From NCBI GenBank assembly GCA_000513555.1, contig ALYD01000008.1, positions 44,895 through 108,894 of the forward strand: a DNA stretch of 64,000 nucleotides. The letters run 5' to 3'. How positions within the stretch are numbered: position 1 is the first letter of the stretch; each line of letters starts with the position of its first letter. The stretch comes from Lachnospiraceae bacterium JC7 (GTDB lineage: Bacteria > Bacillota > Clostridia > Lachnospirales > Lachnospiraceae). Of the stretch, positions 8,279 to 17,114 are shown one piece after another. Below the pieces are notes generated by a model, which saw nothing but the letters and a program-made list of their open reading frames with translations, was not told the DNA's origin and searched no databases. Made by a program: the position numbers and the translations under genes.

Positions 8279-9733
8279 CTACCTGAATGAGACCTGTATC
8301 TTTGTTGATATCATAGGTGAAGGTGCATCTTCCGCCATTCCTTCACGGATCTTCCATTCATCCTTTATCTCATGACGACACCGTGAAATGATATCGGTGT
8401 TAGCCTTTAGTTCATCGATCTCTTCCATAACAGTTTCCGGACATTTCAGATTGTCCCTGATGTATGAGGAAAGCTTTCCGGCTATTTCCCTGTTTTCCCC
8501 GATGATATTCTTTGTTTCATATGGATCTTTTTCCAGATCAAACAACTGATCAGCATCAGGAAAACCGCTGAAGGTCACATATTTATAATTCTTCCACTTC
8601 GCCATACGCCCTATGGATGAAACACCAAATCTATTTATAAGCTCTGAGATCACTATTCTGTCATCATCAGATTCAGTACCTTCCATAGCTCCTACAAGAC
8701 TTATACCCTTCTGTTTAGGCGGAAGCATTGCTCCTGCTATATCGCAAAACGTAGGTCCCAGGTCCAGTAGACTCACTGGACTGTGGATCTCTTTTCCCTC
8801 AGGAATTCCGCTTCCCGAAAAGATCATAGGCACATGTACAGATGGATCAAAGAAGGTATTCTTACCATAAAAACCATGCTCTCCATTCGAATCCCCGTGA
8901 TCCGAAACATATACCGCGATTCCTTCCCGTCCGGTTCTCTGGAGATAGTTTTCCCATGCATCAAGTATCTTCCCGACATTTTGATCCATGAACTCTGTCA
9001 TACCATAGTAAGCCGCCATGGCAGCACGAACAGTTTCTTCGTCTTTATCCCTGAGCTTACCCTTAAATACAGGGTGTTCATCCCCATGAAACGATTCTTC
9101 TGGTATCACAACCTTATCATAGTAGTAATCAAAAAGCTCCTTCGGGGCAATATATGGAAAATGCGGTGCATACATACCCACGCACAAAAACTGAGGAACA
9201 TCATAATTCTTCGAAAGAAAATCCACAGCAGCCTGAGTGACATCTCTGTCATACTCAAGCACAGTAGAGTCTCCGCCGCCCATACATTGTATAGCCAGAT
9301 GCTCTATACGTCCTCTGTTCCACGGAAGAGCCCCCACGCCGTCTCTGTTCCATCCCTTCTTTAAGGTGGTAGGAGTAATGTCTCCGACAAGACGTTTTGT
9401 GAATCCATGTCTCTGATCCGGCCCTACAAAGTGCATGCGTCCGCACAGTGTTGTGTCGTATCCCGAAGCGTTCAATGAATGCACAAATGTGGCAACATTG
9501 GAATCAAGAGATGCATCGTTTGTGAGTGCCCTTATCTCGCTTGGATATCTTCCACTCAAAATACTGAGTCTAGATGGAACGCACAGCGGACAGGCAGCAT
9601 AGCAGTCATTCATGACTGTTCCGCTCTCGGCAAGCCTGTCGAGATTAGGAGTTCTGACTATCCTGTTTCCGGCATATCCCTGCAGCTTGTATGAGTGCTG
9701 GTCTGAAATTATAAATAATATATCTTTAGCCAT
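8279..9733 (-). CDS. Cytoplasmic type I (Cys) sulfatase, second gene of a sulfatase pair
   Basis: 484 residues. The N terminus ILFIISDQHSYKLQGYAG provides the first metal Asp (D11). The formylglycine site is C-V-P-S-R at C51 followed by LSGRYP, and YVSDHGDSNGEHGFYGKNTFFDPS gives the second metal site and the active-site Lys. The SDQH and GEHG forms resemble heparan or choline-sulfatase-like S1 subfamilies rather than the sulfatase at 3699. There is no signal peptide. An AGAGGAG lies upstream of ATG 9733, and the gene follows the next sulfatase by 16 bases, so the two form an operon. Substrate specificity cannot be read from the sequence. Confidence 0.92.
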   Translation of the reverse strand: MAKDILFIISDQHSYKLQGYAGNRIVRTPNLDRLAESGTVMNDCYAACPLCVPSRLSILSGRYPSEIRALTNDASLDSNVATFVHSLNASGYDTTLCGRMHFVGPDQRHGFTKRLVGDITPTTLKKGWNRDGVGALPWNRGRIEHLAIQCMGGGDSTVLEYDRDVTQAAVDFLSKNYDVPQFLCVGMYAPHFPYIAPKELFDYYYDKVVIPEESFHGDEHPVFKGKLRDKDEETVRAAMAAYYGMTEFMDQNVGKILDAWENYLQRTGREGIAVYVSDHGDSNGEHGFYGKNTFFDPSVHVPMIFSGSGIPEGKEIHSPVSLLDLGPTFCDIAGAMLPPKQKGISLVGAMEGTESDDDRIVISELINRFGVSSIGRMAKWKNYKYVTFSGFPDADQLFDLEKDPYETKNIIGENREIAGKLSSYIRDNLKCPETVMEEIDELKANTDIISRCRHEIKDEWKIREGMAEDAPSPMISTKIQVSFR

Positions 9734-9749
9734 TCCGGTACGATCTCCT

Positions 9750-11351
9750 CTAAACTTCTACGACAAATCTTTTTCTGCATTCGTTCATGAGCATGAACAT
9801 ATTCTCACCGTTTTTGATCTTTCCGCGTATCTCATCCTCATACTCCTTTGGAACCATGTTTTTAACTTTTGCCCAGATCATCTCATCTGAGAACCTTTTA
9901 TCGTAATCATAAGGAACAACATCCGCTGTCTGCATCAGCCACATACATAATTTCTTTTCGAGATCATGTATCTCTTTCTCATACATTGGATTATTTATCT
10001 CATTGATCTTTTCCTTCGGGTCCACAACGAGATCATAGAACTCATTTTTACCGTTCACCCTTGAAACAAGCTTGAACTTATCTGTTCTTACCATGTAGCC
10101 CCTTGCATGCGCATCATCATCCACCTGGGCAAAATGTCTAGGATAGTAGGGACTGAATTTGCTTGTTCCTTTCGGTCCGCCTGCATGAAATTCATCACAA
10201 TGTCTCTCTTCCGGGTTTCTTCCACCCTCACAGGTCACAAAGTCCCTGATCTTTTTGTCCCTGTCGGCGATGACCTCTAGAAGTGATCTTCCGAACTGAC
10301 TGTGACATGGTTCTATTCCTGCCATATCCATAGCTGTCCTGTAAAGATCCACCATTTCAATAAGACTTTCCGAAATCCCCGGATCCACTTTCATTCCCTT
10401 AGGTGGTTTTACAAGAAAAGGAACATTGGTGAGAAAGTCCTCAAAGCTGTTCTGAGCCTTTTCCGAAAGTCCATAGTCACCTGCAAAATCCCCATGATCC
10501 GAGAAAAAGAAGATAGCTGAATTATCATACTCTCCTGCTTCCTTCAGGGCATCACACAGCTTTTTAAACTGATAATCCACCTTGGAGACCATGCCTAGAT
10601 ATGTGGCTCTAAGCTCCTTCCACTCTTCCTCTGAGTATTCCTCAAGCTTCTGATTTTTCCGTATGGCATCAAGGATCTCAGCCTTTCCCCTACATTCTTC
10701 GGGTCTTACTCTTTTCGGGATCCTGTCCTTTTTGATTTTTGAATAGAAGTTCTCCTCAACTTTATATGGAGGATGAGGATAAAGAAGTCCGAGGAAAAGG
10801 CATAGAGGCTTATCCTTTGGTTTGTTGTATATTGCTTCAATGGCTGCATCGAGATCTTCATCATCGTCAGTATAGTTAATGCCATACTCATTGGCAGGTA
10901 CTATGCCCTGATACATGGCATTGAAGTTCTTTGTCCCCGGTCCGAAAGCATTGGCAGGACCTTCACCGGTTTTCTTTTTATTCCCGCCATAGTAGATCTC
11001 ACTGGCATGAGCCTCAAGAGCACCGGGATACTGAGCCGCCACAAGATCATTTCTTGAATTCATCCAGACATGATAGCCATTCTTTTTCAGCTCACTGAAC
11101 ATTGTCTCCTCACCCGGCCTCAAAAGATGTGACATAGTCCTGTGTCCTCTGACATGGGGATAAAGTCCCGTGGAAAAGCTGCATCTGCTCGGAACACATA
11201 CCGGATTCTGACAATAGGCATTCCTGAAGGAAACCGCTTCATCCTCTGCCATTGAATCTAAAAACGGTGTAGAGGCAGCAGCATTACCTAAATGTCCCAT
11301 GGAATCTGCTCTCATTTCATCCGGATTGAAAAAAATAATATTTGGTCTCAT
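9750..11351 (-). CDS. Cytoplasmic type I (Cys) sulfatase, first gene of a sulfatase pair
   Basis: 533 residues. MRPNIIFFNPDEMRADSMGH provides the first metal-binding Asp; the formylglycine motif is C-V-P-S-R at C52 followed by FSTGLYPHVRGHRT; FFFSDHGDFAGDYGLSEKAQNSFED supplies the second metal site. No signal peptide. ATG 11351 was chosen because GGAG lies six bases upstream; an ATG four codons earlier overlaps that site. Its PDEMRADSMG and YGLSEK segments differ from the other two sulfatases, so the set probably removes sulfate from different positions of one imported substrate. It leads a two-gene operon with the sulfatase at 8279-9733. Confidence 0.92.
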   Translation of the reverse strand: MRPNIIFFNPDEMRADSMGHLGNAAASTPFLDSMAEDEAVSFRNAYCQNPVCVPSRCSFSTGLYPHVRGHRTMSHLLRPGEETMFSELKKNGYHVWMNSRNDLVAAQYPGALEAHASEIYYGGNKKKTGEGPANAFGPGTKNFNAMYQGIVPANEYGINYTDDDEDLDAAIEAIYNKPKDKPLCLFLGLLYPHPPYKVEENFYSKIKKDRIPKRVRPEECRGKAEILDAIRKNQKLEEYSEEEWKELRATYLGMVSKVDYQFKKLCDALKEAGEYDNSAIFFFSDHGDFAGDYGLSEKAQNSFEDFLTNVPFLVKPPKGMKVDPGISESLIEMVDLYRTAMDMAGIEPCHSQFGRSLLEVIADRDKKIRDFVTCEGGRNPEERHCDEFHAGGPKGTSKFSPYYPRHFAQVDDDAHARGYMVRTDKFKLVSRVNGKNEFYDLVVDPKEKINEINNPMYEKEIHDLEKKLCMWLMQTADVVPYDYDKRFSDEMIWAKVKNMVPKEYEDEIRGKIKNGENMFMLMNECRKRFVVEV

Positions 11352-11567
11352 AATTATCTCCATCTTTTGATATTCCGATACATCATATATTCTTCACAGA
11401 TATAAGCCGGAAGTACCGGCGCATGTACCTTCACATCGTCATGTGATTTAATGCATGCATAAATTTCTATTGTGGAGCTTAGTATAAACCTGAGTTGTCA
11501 GATTTTGTTGTCTGTATTTGCTGATTATATCCCGGATTCGACCATCTAACTATTTTTTTCACAAAAA

Positions 11568-11601
11568 AGTCTCAAATCAGAGAATTCACTGACTTGAGAC
11601 T
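11568..11601 (-). terminator. Terminator of the lipid-type operon
   Basis: AGTCTCAA-A-TCA pairs with TGA-C-TTGAGACT and is followed on the minus strand by six T. It closes the operon 16990-11629. The rest of the gap 11352-11567 shows no gene and should hold the promoter of the sulfatase pair, which I could not place. Confidence 0.8.
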
Positions 11602-11628
11602 ATCTATTACAATATTTCTATTCTTTAC

Positions 11629-12726
11629 TTATTCCTGTTCTTTTATCAGAAGCACATATTCCATCTTCTCATCCAGAAGGTCGTTATAGTAGGCTCCGGT
11701 AGCTTTGTTTTCAAGTATCAGTGCCTTTATGGGTACACGTCCGTTTCTGTAAAGCTCTCTTCTTATAAGCTCTGCCATAACGCTCCCGAGCCCGAGATGT
11801 GACGGATCCACGCCCATATAGAGATAGACCATTTCCTTAGGAGATCTCTTTATCCAGAGCACTTTCAGAAGCTTGATAAATGTCATCCTTCCAAAGAGAT
11901 TCTCATAGAAATTCGGAACACTTATGGAAAATGCCGCAAGCTTTTGATCCTTGTAAATCAGTATCACATCATCGGCTGAAAGAACCATCTTCAGGTTATG
12001 AAACAGCTCATAAAATGCTTCGTAACTGATTCTTCTATATCCCGGGAAGGATGCGTACAGCTCTATCAGAAGGTCATAGATCTCACGGATAGTTTCATCG
12101 AATTTCTTGATTTCCAGATTACGGAACTCATATCCCTTTTTCAGGAACTGCTCGACTCTTTCCACGTATTTGGGCTTTCCTTCTTTTTCAGTGATTTTAT
12201 TCAGCCTGAAGGAATAGTATTTTTTCCAGATTGAAAATCCGCACTGCTCCCAAAATTCTGTATAGTAAGGCTTATTCCAGGGTTCTCCGGTATATGGTTT
12301 ATCTGAATCTATATATGCATTTTCTAAACGGGAATTAAATACCTTAAACCTGTAACCTATCCATATAGAGGAATCCACAGGTCCGATGATATCATTCTTT
12401 CCCTTTTCTTTGACTGTTTCTTCAGCTTTTTCAATGAGCGCCCTGCAGGCTTCTATATCATCGATACATTCAAAAAATCCAAGATAGGCACTATCTTCAT
12501 CATCATAAAATGTAAGGAGTCCCCTGGCTGCAGCATCACACTTTTCATCCACTGCCACCAGAGGAACAACAGAAAAATCCTTGCTTAAAGGATGTATTCC
12601 ATCAAGTATTGCTTTCTCTGTACTAAAATCCTGTGGACAGATTTCTCCCTTATAAATCTTTTCCGGAAGTTCCAGAAACAGGTCTTTTATTTTCTCATCA
12701 TTTCCTGATAAGCATTTATATTCCAA
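11629..12726 (-). CDS. GNAT-like acyltransferase, last gene of the lipid-type operon
   Basis: 365 residues. The C-terminal part contains YMGVDPSHLGLGSVMAELIRREL, a usable acetyl-CoA loop of the GNAT fold (strand, then R/H-x-x-G-x-G, then helix). The N-terminal half contains IIGPVDSSIWIGYRF, which resembles the IGP...G.. segment of YghO-like double-GNAT proteins. The start is TTG at 12726: no ATG fits, and a strong GGAGGAG lies about ten bases upstream, inside the last codons of the dikinase gene. The gap to that gene is 4 bases, so translation is coupled. It may acylate the lipid or head-group made by its neighbours; that is inference. Confidence 0.6.
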   Translation of the reverse strand: MEYKCLSGNDEKIKDLFLELPEKIYKGEICPQDFSTEKAILDGIHPLSKDFSVVPLVAVDEKCDAAARGLLTFYDDEDSAYLGFFECIDDIEACRALIEKAEETVKEKGKNDIIGPVDSSIWIGYRFKVFNSRLENAYIDSDKPYTGEPWNKPYYTEFWEQCGFSIWKKYYSFRLNKITEKEGKPKYVERVEQFLKKGYEFRNLEIKKFDETIREIYDLLIELYASFPGYRRISYEAFYELFHNLKMVLSADDVILIYKDQKLAAFSISVPNFYENLFGRMTFIKLLKVLWIKRSPKEMVYLYMGVDPSHLGLGSVMAELIRRELYRNGRVPIKALILENKATGAYYNDLLDEKMEYVLLIKEQE

Positions 12727-12730
12727 AGAT

Positions 12731-14980
12731 TCATCTCCTCCAAATGCGTGTCACAGTTCCTTCATATGCATCGATCTCAACCATATCTCCGGTCCTTAAC
12801 ACTCTTGCAGCGTCCCTGACATTGACAACAGAGGGCTTACCAAGTTCTCTTGTGATGATGGCTGTATGACTGAGCATCGAACCCTTTTCAGCAATTATCC
12901 CGAGAGCCGGTTTTATGAGGAACACCCATCCGGGATCAGTCATTCTGGTCACAATGATCTTTCCTCTTGTATCCAGCTTCTGATCAGCTTTCTCTATGAC
13001 CAGGACCTCCCCCTTCACTTTTCCCGGAGAAGACGGGATACCCTTAAGAATTTCGGAGCTACGGGCTATATCTGTACATATATTACAAACAGGCTTGTCT
13101 ACCACCTTGTCGCCATAGACCAGTCTGCTGTATGCAGGGATTTTTTTGAAGCCTTCATATCTCAGTTTTCTCTCCTGAATGAGTATCAAAAACTCTTCAT
13201 TTCGCTGAATCATTTCAGGACAAGCATGAAATCTATCACTATTTATTCCTGTACAATCATGAAGTCTGTCAATCTTTATTCCTGTACGATCCTCTGGTTC
13301 ATGTGAACATCTTTCTGCTTCCTCTCTCAGTTCATCAAGAGTAAGATAGAACACATCCCGTATTTCCGAGATCTTTCCCTGCTCCTTCAGAATTTCACCT
13401 ATCTTCAGCATGATACTTCTCACCATACCGAAGATCCTCGTTCTGTTCATTCTGGATATCTCACGGTTCGCTATTCCGAGCTTCGCACGTTTCACGAGAA
13501 AAGAACCGCTTTCAACAGTTTTATGCTCGGTTTCTTCCGGAATGTCATCAGAAATGCGGGTCCTTACATATTCATCAAAAAGCTCCGGATCAGTTCTGTA
13601 TGTTCTTGTTTCAAGCTTCAGTTCTTCAAGACAGCGGTCACCGTATTTTTGAATGTAGTCTTGCTTTGCCTTGATATATTCCAAGTCCTTCTTTGCCAGT
13701 CTTATGATACGGTTCAGGGTTTCCACCGGACGCATGCTCTCAAGCTCTTTTATATGGGATATCTCTTCAGGATGCCTCCTTCCTGCAAGATATGTATAGA
13801 TAAACGCATACATATCATTTACAAGCGTGATATCCCAGAGAGGGATCAACTCTTCCTCTATATCTCTGTATATCTTCAGTAAACCTCTTATTCCTTCGGT
13901 GGCTTTTCTGCCATATCCCTCTATCCTTTCCATATACCCGGGATAAAGCTCGGAAAATCTGTTATTAAGCTTTGCCATTTCCTCAGGTGTGGTATGAAGA
14001 TACTTCAAAAAAGAAAAGAGAACATGTCCCTTTTCAAAGAAGCCTGCTTTAAAATCAACAGATATATCCTTATTGCTGACACCCAGCATTTCCTGCCATA
14101 CTGAAATTATCTTTCCTGAAAACGGAAGGATCGAGAGGACGTTATACCAGTTTGTGATATCATAGTACACTCGACCGTTTGCTTCTCTCACCATGTTCTG
14201 AAATACAGGCTCCATCTTTTTTACCAGTTCTTCATTACCTGTAAGCCGTCTTACCATGGCTCTGAAGATGTCTCTGTATATTTCTTTTACGAAGCTCTGT
14301 GTCATGGGCAGCGATATCCCGGGATAACTCTCTACGATGTTACTGTTATCAAGGACTATCCTGCGGCTGTAGGAAAGAGTTGTGATGGGACGAGCCTGAA
14401 GGACGTAGACCTCGGCATCCTTTACTGCGAACTCGATGTCCATATCCTTTTGAAATATCTCTTTTATACGTTTTCCTGTATCAACCAGCAGCTTTATGAC
14501 TTCGTTTCCGGCAAGTACCGCATCCTCCTGCTGTTCATAGTAAAAAAGATCGTCATCGAGATTGTAGTAATAGGCGGTGGTATCGCATCTGTCCTCCACC
14601 ACATTTTCTCCGAGCCCTCTTCCTATGACCACTACAGACTCATTAAGGATACCCAGCGGATTTGCGGTAAAAAGCACTCCTGCGTACTCCGCATCCACCA
14701 TTTCCTGAATTATGACCTTCATGTGAGATCCATACTGTTTTCCGCTTTCCATCACTCTTTTTACAGCAGCGGAAATATCGGATTTTTTCACATTAAGCTC
14801 TGTATGGAACTGTCCCGCATAGGACATTTGCTCTCCGTCCTCAAGATCTGATGAGGAACGTACCGCATATTTTCTATCGGGAAGTTCATTTATGATCTTT
14901 TCATCCGGGCTTTCCACAACGATAAACTTCGGAACAGGAAATCCCTTTTCTTTTAAAATCCTCAGGTTTTCAGCTTTCAT
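12731..14980 (-). CDS. PEP-synthase-like dikinase with rifampin-phosphotransferase-type architecture
   Basis: 749 residues. The N terminus is a PPDK-type ATP-grasp domain (YAVRSSSDLEDGEQMSYAGQ at 39-56, then QEMVDAEYAGVLFTANP and VYVLQARPITTL). The C terminus is the swivelling phosphohistidine domain, with GSMLSHTAIITREL placing the catalytic His at 705. The PEP/pyruvate TIM barrel that follows this domain in PEP synthase is missing, and about 400 unassigned residues lie between the two domains. This is the layout of rifampin phosphotransferase (Rph) and related enzymes that move the beta-phosphate of ATP to a hydroxyl. The prenyltransferase, CarS and lipid kinase neighbours suggest a lipid or prenyl alcohol rather than a drug as acceptor. 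An AGGA lies eight bases before ATG. Confidence 0.75.
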   Translation of the reverse strand: MKAENLRILKEKGFPVPKFIVVESPDEKIINELPDRKYAVRSSSDLEDGEQMSYAGQFHTELNVKKSDISAAVKRVMESGKQYGSHMKVIIQEMVDAEYAGVLFTANPLGILNESVVVIGRGLGENVVEDRCDTTAYYYNLDDDLFYYEQQEDAVLAGNEVIKLLVDTGKRIKEIFQKDMDIEFAVKDAEVYVLQARPITTLSYSRRIVLDNSNIVESYPGISLPMTQSFVKEIYRDIFRAMVRRLTGNEELVKKMEPVFQNMVREANGRVYYDITNWYNVLSILPFSGKIISVWQEMLGVSNKDISVDFKAGFFEKGHVLFSFLKYLHTTPEEMAKLNNRFSELYPGYMERIEGYGRKATEGIRGLLKIYRDIEEELIPLWDITLVNDMYAFIYTYLAGRRHPEEISHIKELESMRPVETLNRIIRLAKKDLEYIKAKQDYIQKYGDRCLEELKLETRTYRTDPELFDEYVRTRISDDIPEETEHKTVESGSFLVKRAKLGIANREISRMNRTRIFGMVRSIMLKIGEILKEQGKISEIRDVFYLTLDELREEAERCSHEPEDRTGIKIDRLHDCTGINSDRFHACPEMIQRNEEFLILIQERKLRYEGFKKIPAYSRLVYGDKVVDKPVCNICTDIARSSEILKGIPSSPGKVKGEVLVIEKADQKLDTRGKIIVTRMTDPGWVFLIKPALGIIAEKGSMLSHTAIITRELGKPSVVNVRDAARVLRTGDMVEIDAYEGTVTRIWRR

Positions 14981-15060
14981 TCTATATTCCTAAAATTTGA
15001 TATCGTCCCGCTACTCATTTCTGATATCAGCAGGTCAACCATTCAGTCATGAGAAACGTG

Positions 15061-15972
15061 TTACAGTATCTTTCCAAATATCAGATACAGCACAACTGTC
15101 AGTATCATGGTGCTTTCCTGAAGGTATGTATATCTCTCCACCTTTGTCACTATCCTGTACTTAAGGGGATCCTTTTTATATTCTATGAATTTCCAGCTCA
15201 TCCAGAGTACAAGTATGAGAAGGACCAGAACAGAGAGTTTATTCAGATTCCATACAAGTATGAAGTTTGTAATGATATCGATCCAGGTGACTATAAAGAC
15301 AAAATTCACAGACTGCTTATATCCGAAAAGCTTTGAATATGTCACATACTCTGTTTCCTCCTGAGGGGCTCTTATCTTTCTTGATACCTCCCAGATAAGG
15401 GCAGGAAAATACAGGGTAAAGCAAGCAAGAATGTTCATGAGATCCACCGGTCTCACATTATACTTTATGACAGTAAATGAAATAATGTAGATGTTCATCA
15501 GTATCTGAACCGGATTGTGAGTCACCAGCGCGAGGGGCAGTGACTTCGCTATCTTATGCTTCTGAAAGAACCATACCGCCATAAGAGAACCGTAGGTATA
15601 GAGGATAAGACAGAATATAAAATTCGGCATGTACAGATAGTTTATGATAAGCGTAAACGCTATAAGAAGCCCTATAAATACGGCGAGATCCTTTTTATGA
15701 ACTCTTCCGGAAGGTAGCGGACGTGTATTGAAAAGTCTCAGATCCAGCTCATAATCCTTGAAATCGTCTGCGATCCTCAGCCAGAAAAGAAAGCTGAACA
15801 CTGTAAAACCAGCTATGACCTCCTGTATTCCGAGATTAAATGATGTGATTCCATGATTAAGCAGGATGATAAAATATATCTCTGCCGCAACGATATATCC
15901 GAGAGCCAGTCTCGGCAGGATCGGATACATTTCCTTTTGATAGATATTCAGTCTTTTAATTGCATTGATCAT
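15061..15972 (-). CDS. UbiA-family membrane prenyltransferase
   Basis: 303 residues with about eight membrane helices. The first Asp-rich motif is RIADDFKDYELD (D69, D70, D73, D77) followed by NTRPLPSGR (82-90), the classical prenyl-diphosphate/Mg site of UbiA enzymes. The second motif is altered to EVSRKIRAP...TYSKLFG (195-217) and keeps an acidic and basic set but no DxxxD. UbiA enzymes attach prenyl groups to aromatic or glycerol-phosphate acceptors. I chose ATG 15972, which has GAGGGG six bases upstream; an in-frame ATG at 15990 lies 3 bases after the CarS stop. The CarS partner recalls archaeal digeranylgeranylglyceryl-phosphate synthase, but the real acceptor is unknown. Confidence 0.8.
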   Translation of the reverse strand: MINAIKRLNIYQKEMYPILPRLALGYIVAAEIYFIILLNHGITSFNLGIQEVIAGFTVFSFLFWLRIADDFKDYELDLRLFNTRPLPSGRVHKKDLAVFIGLLIAFTLIINYLYMPNFIFCLILYTYGSLMAVWFFQKHKIAKSLPLALVTHNPVQILMNIYIISFTVIKYNVRPVDLMNILACFTLYFPALIWEVSRKIRAPQEETEYVTYSKLFGYKQSVNFVFIVTWIDIITNFILVWNLNKLSVLVLLILVLWMSWKFIEYKKDPLKYRIVTKVERYTYLQESTMILTVVLYLIFGKIL

Positions 15973-15993
15973 TTCTAACCCCTCTTCCATACT

Positions 15994-16566
15994 CTACAGA
16001 TTTCTTCTTACTTTCAATTTATAAAGAACCAGATTCACCGATATATGAGTGAATCCTCCCACAAATATATAAAGGAAATACTTCCACACAGGTATCCTGC
16101 TGGTAATGAACAGGATAAGCATCACTCCGAAAAGACTGTCTATCTGGTCGATGACAAAAAACAGTGTATTACTAGTCTTTCCCGGTTCTATATCTATACG
16201 TCTCTTCACGAAACTGTTCGGGAGCTCGAAAAGCATATAGGAGAATCCAAAGTAAGCTCCGACGGAGACATTGTACCAGAAGTCATTTCTGTAAAATAAA
16301 TACAGCTCATTCATTTCTTCGAGTCCTGTGACATTGCATATGGCTCCCCATATCACGGAGGTAACAATGCTTATGACTATCATGCTGAAGAAACCGATCC
16401 ATGTCTTGTTGTCCCCGAATATCCGCTTTCCGTCCCTGAGACAACGACCTCCGTCTATCGGATATTTACATCTTTTGTACAGAGGTGTTTTCACGAAGAT
16501 CATGTTGAGGATACCGGCAAGGATAACCGGCATCAGGGTTATATACATACCTAAAATCATTTTCAT
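15994..16566 (-). CDS. CarS/DUF46-family cytidylyltransferase (CDP-archaeol synthase-like)
   Basis: 190 residues with about five membrane helices. Two CarS hallmarks are clear: PIDGGRCLRDGKRIFGDNKT (residues 36-55), and SFVKRRIDIEPGKT followed by DQIDSLFG (118-147). In archaea this family activates unsaturated archaetidic acid with CTP to form CDP-archaeol; it is distantly related to CdsA. The gene sits 10 bases after a DgkA-type kinase and 21 bases before the UbiA start, so the three likely act in sequence on one lipid (phosphorylation or prenyl transfer, then CDP activation). The ribosome binding site (GAGAG) is weak and a 6-codon shorter ATG is possible. Confidence 0.82.
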   Translation of the reverse strand: MKMILGMYITLMPVILAGILNMIFVKTPLYKRCKYPIDGGRCLRDGKRIFGDNKTWIGFFSMIVISIVTSVIWGAICNVTGLEEMNELYLFYRNDFWYNVSVGAYFGFSYMLFELPNSFVKRRIDIEPGKTSNTLFFVIDQIDSLFGVMLILFITSRIPVWKYFLYIFVGGFTHISVNLVLYKLKVRRNL

Positions 16567-16576
16567 AAGCTCTCGA

Positions 16577-16990
16577 TCATCTTCCCAATGTCTCTATAAG
16601 GATCATTATCTCAACCGAAAAATATCCGAATCCCCAGAAGAGAACTGTGGCAGCAGCTATATCCTTCACTGTACCGAGGGCTGGATGTATATCGGTTGAA
16701 ATGAAATCACAAAGATGCTCCACTGCAGTGTTGATAAGCTCTGCGGAAATTACCCCAGCAACAGTAATGGCATAGGCAATGTAAAAAACACTTCTTACCC
16801 CTATATAAAGATTTAAAAAAAGGAAAAATAAAGCGATAAACAGATAATAAGCGAAATTCTTCTCGGTCCTGAAGGCTGTTATCATACCCCGGGCAGCACA
16901 GATTATGCTGTCCAGAAAAGTCTTGTTTTTGAATGTTTCCGTAGATACACCTGTGGCTTCGATCCCACAGCTCTCAATATGCTTAACCAT
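16577..16990 (-). CDS. DgkA-type lipid kinase (diacylglycerol or undecaprenol kinase family)
   Basis: 137 residues with three membrane helices. The catalytic segment SAELINTAVEHLCDF (E84, N87, E91), followed by the TVKDIAAATVLF helix, is diagnostic of the small integral-membrane DgkA family, which phosphorylates diacylglycerol or, in Gram-positives, undecaprenol with ATP. The first 25 residues are an additional polar N-terminal stretch. It is the first gene of the operon, with AGGGGTG ahead of ATG. With CarS, UbiA and a second phosphotransferase downstream, its substrate here could be a prenyl alcohol or ether glycerolipid rather than bulk undecaprenol. Confidence 0.88.
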   Translation of the reverse strand: MVKHIESCGIEATGVSTETFKNKTFLDSIICAARGMITAFRTEKNFAYYLFIALFFLFLNLYIGVRSVFYIAYAITVAGVISAELINTAVEHLCDFISTDIHPALGTVKDIAAATVLFWGFGYFSVEIMILIETLGR

Positions 16991-17009
16991 TCCACACCCC
17001 TAAAATACA

Positions 17010-17043
17010 GAGAGTAAAACAATCAACTATCCTGTTTACTCTC
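17010..17043 (-). promoter_or_regulatory. Palindrome just upstream of the lipid-type operon
   Basis: GAGAGTAAA and TTTACTCTC form a perfect 9-bp inverted repeat with a 16-base spacer. It begins 20 bases before the DgkA start and touches its ribosome binding region, so it could be an operator or a translation-controlling hairpin. Confidence 0.4.
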
Positions 17044-17057
17044 ATAGATTCAAAAAA

Positions 17058-17113
17058 TCAGAGTTACACAGGATTTTGCCCCAAAAAGGAATCTGAATCC
17101 TACATAACTCTGA
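17058..17113 (-). terminator. Terminator after the TRAP-associated response regulator
   Basis: TCAGAGTTA...TAACTCTGA (9 bp) and an inner AGGATT/AATCCT (6 bp) form a long hairpin that is followed by seven T on the minus strand. It lies 98 bases beyond the regulator stop. Confidence 0.7.
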
Positions 17114-17114
17114 C

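Noticed and set aside
12731..14980. Calling the dikinase PEP synthase (ppsA)
   Set aside because: The PEP/pyruvate-binding barrel is missing and the phosphohistidine domain is C-terminal.
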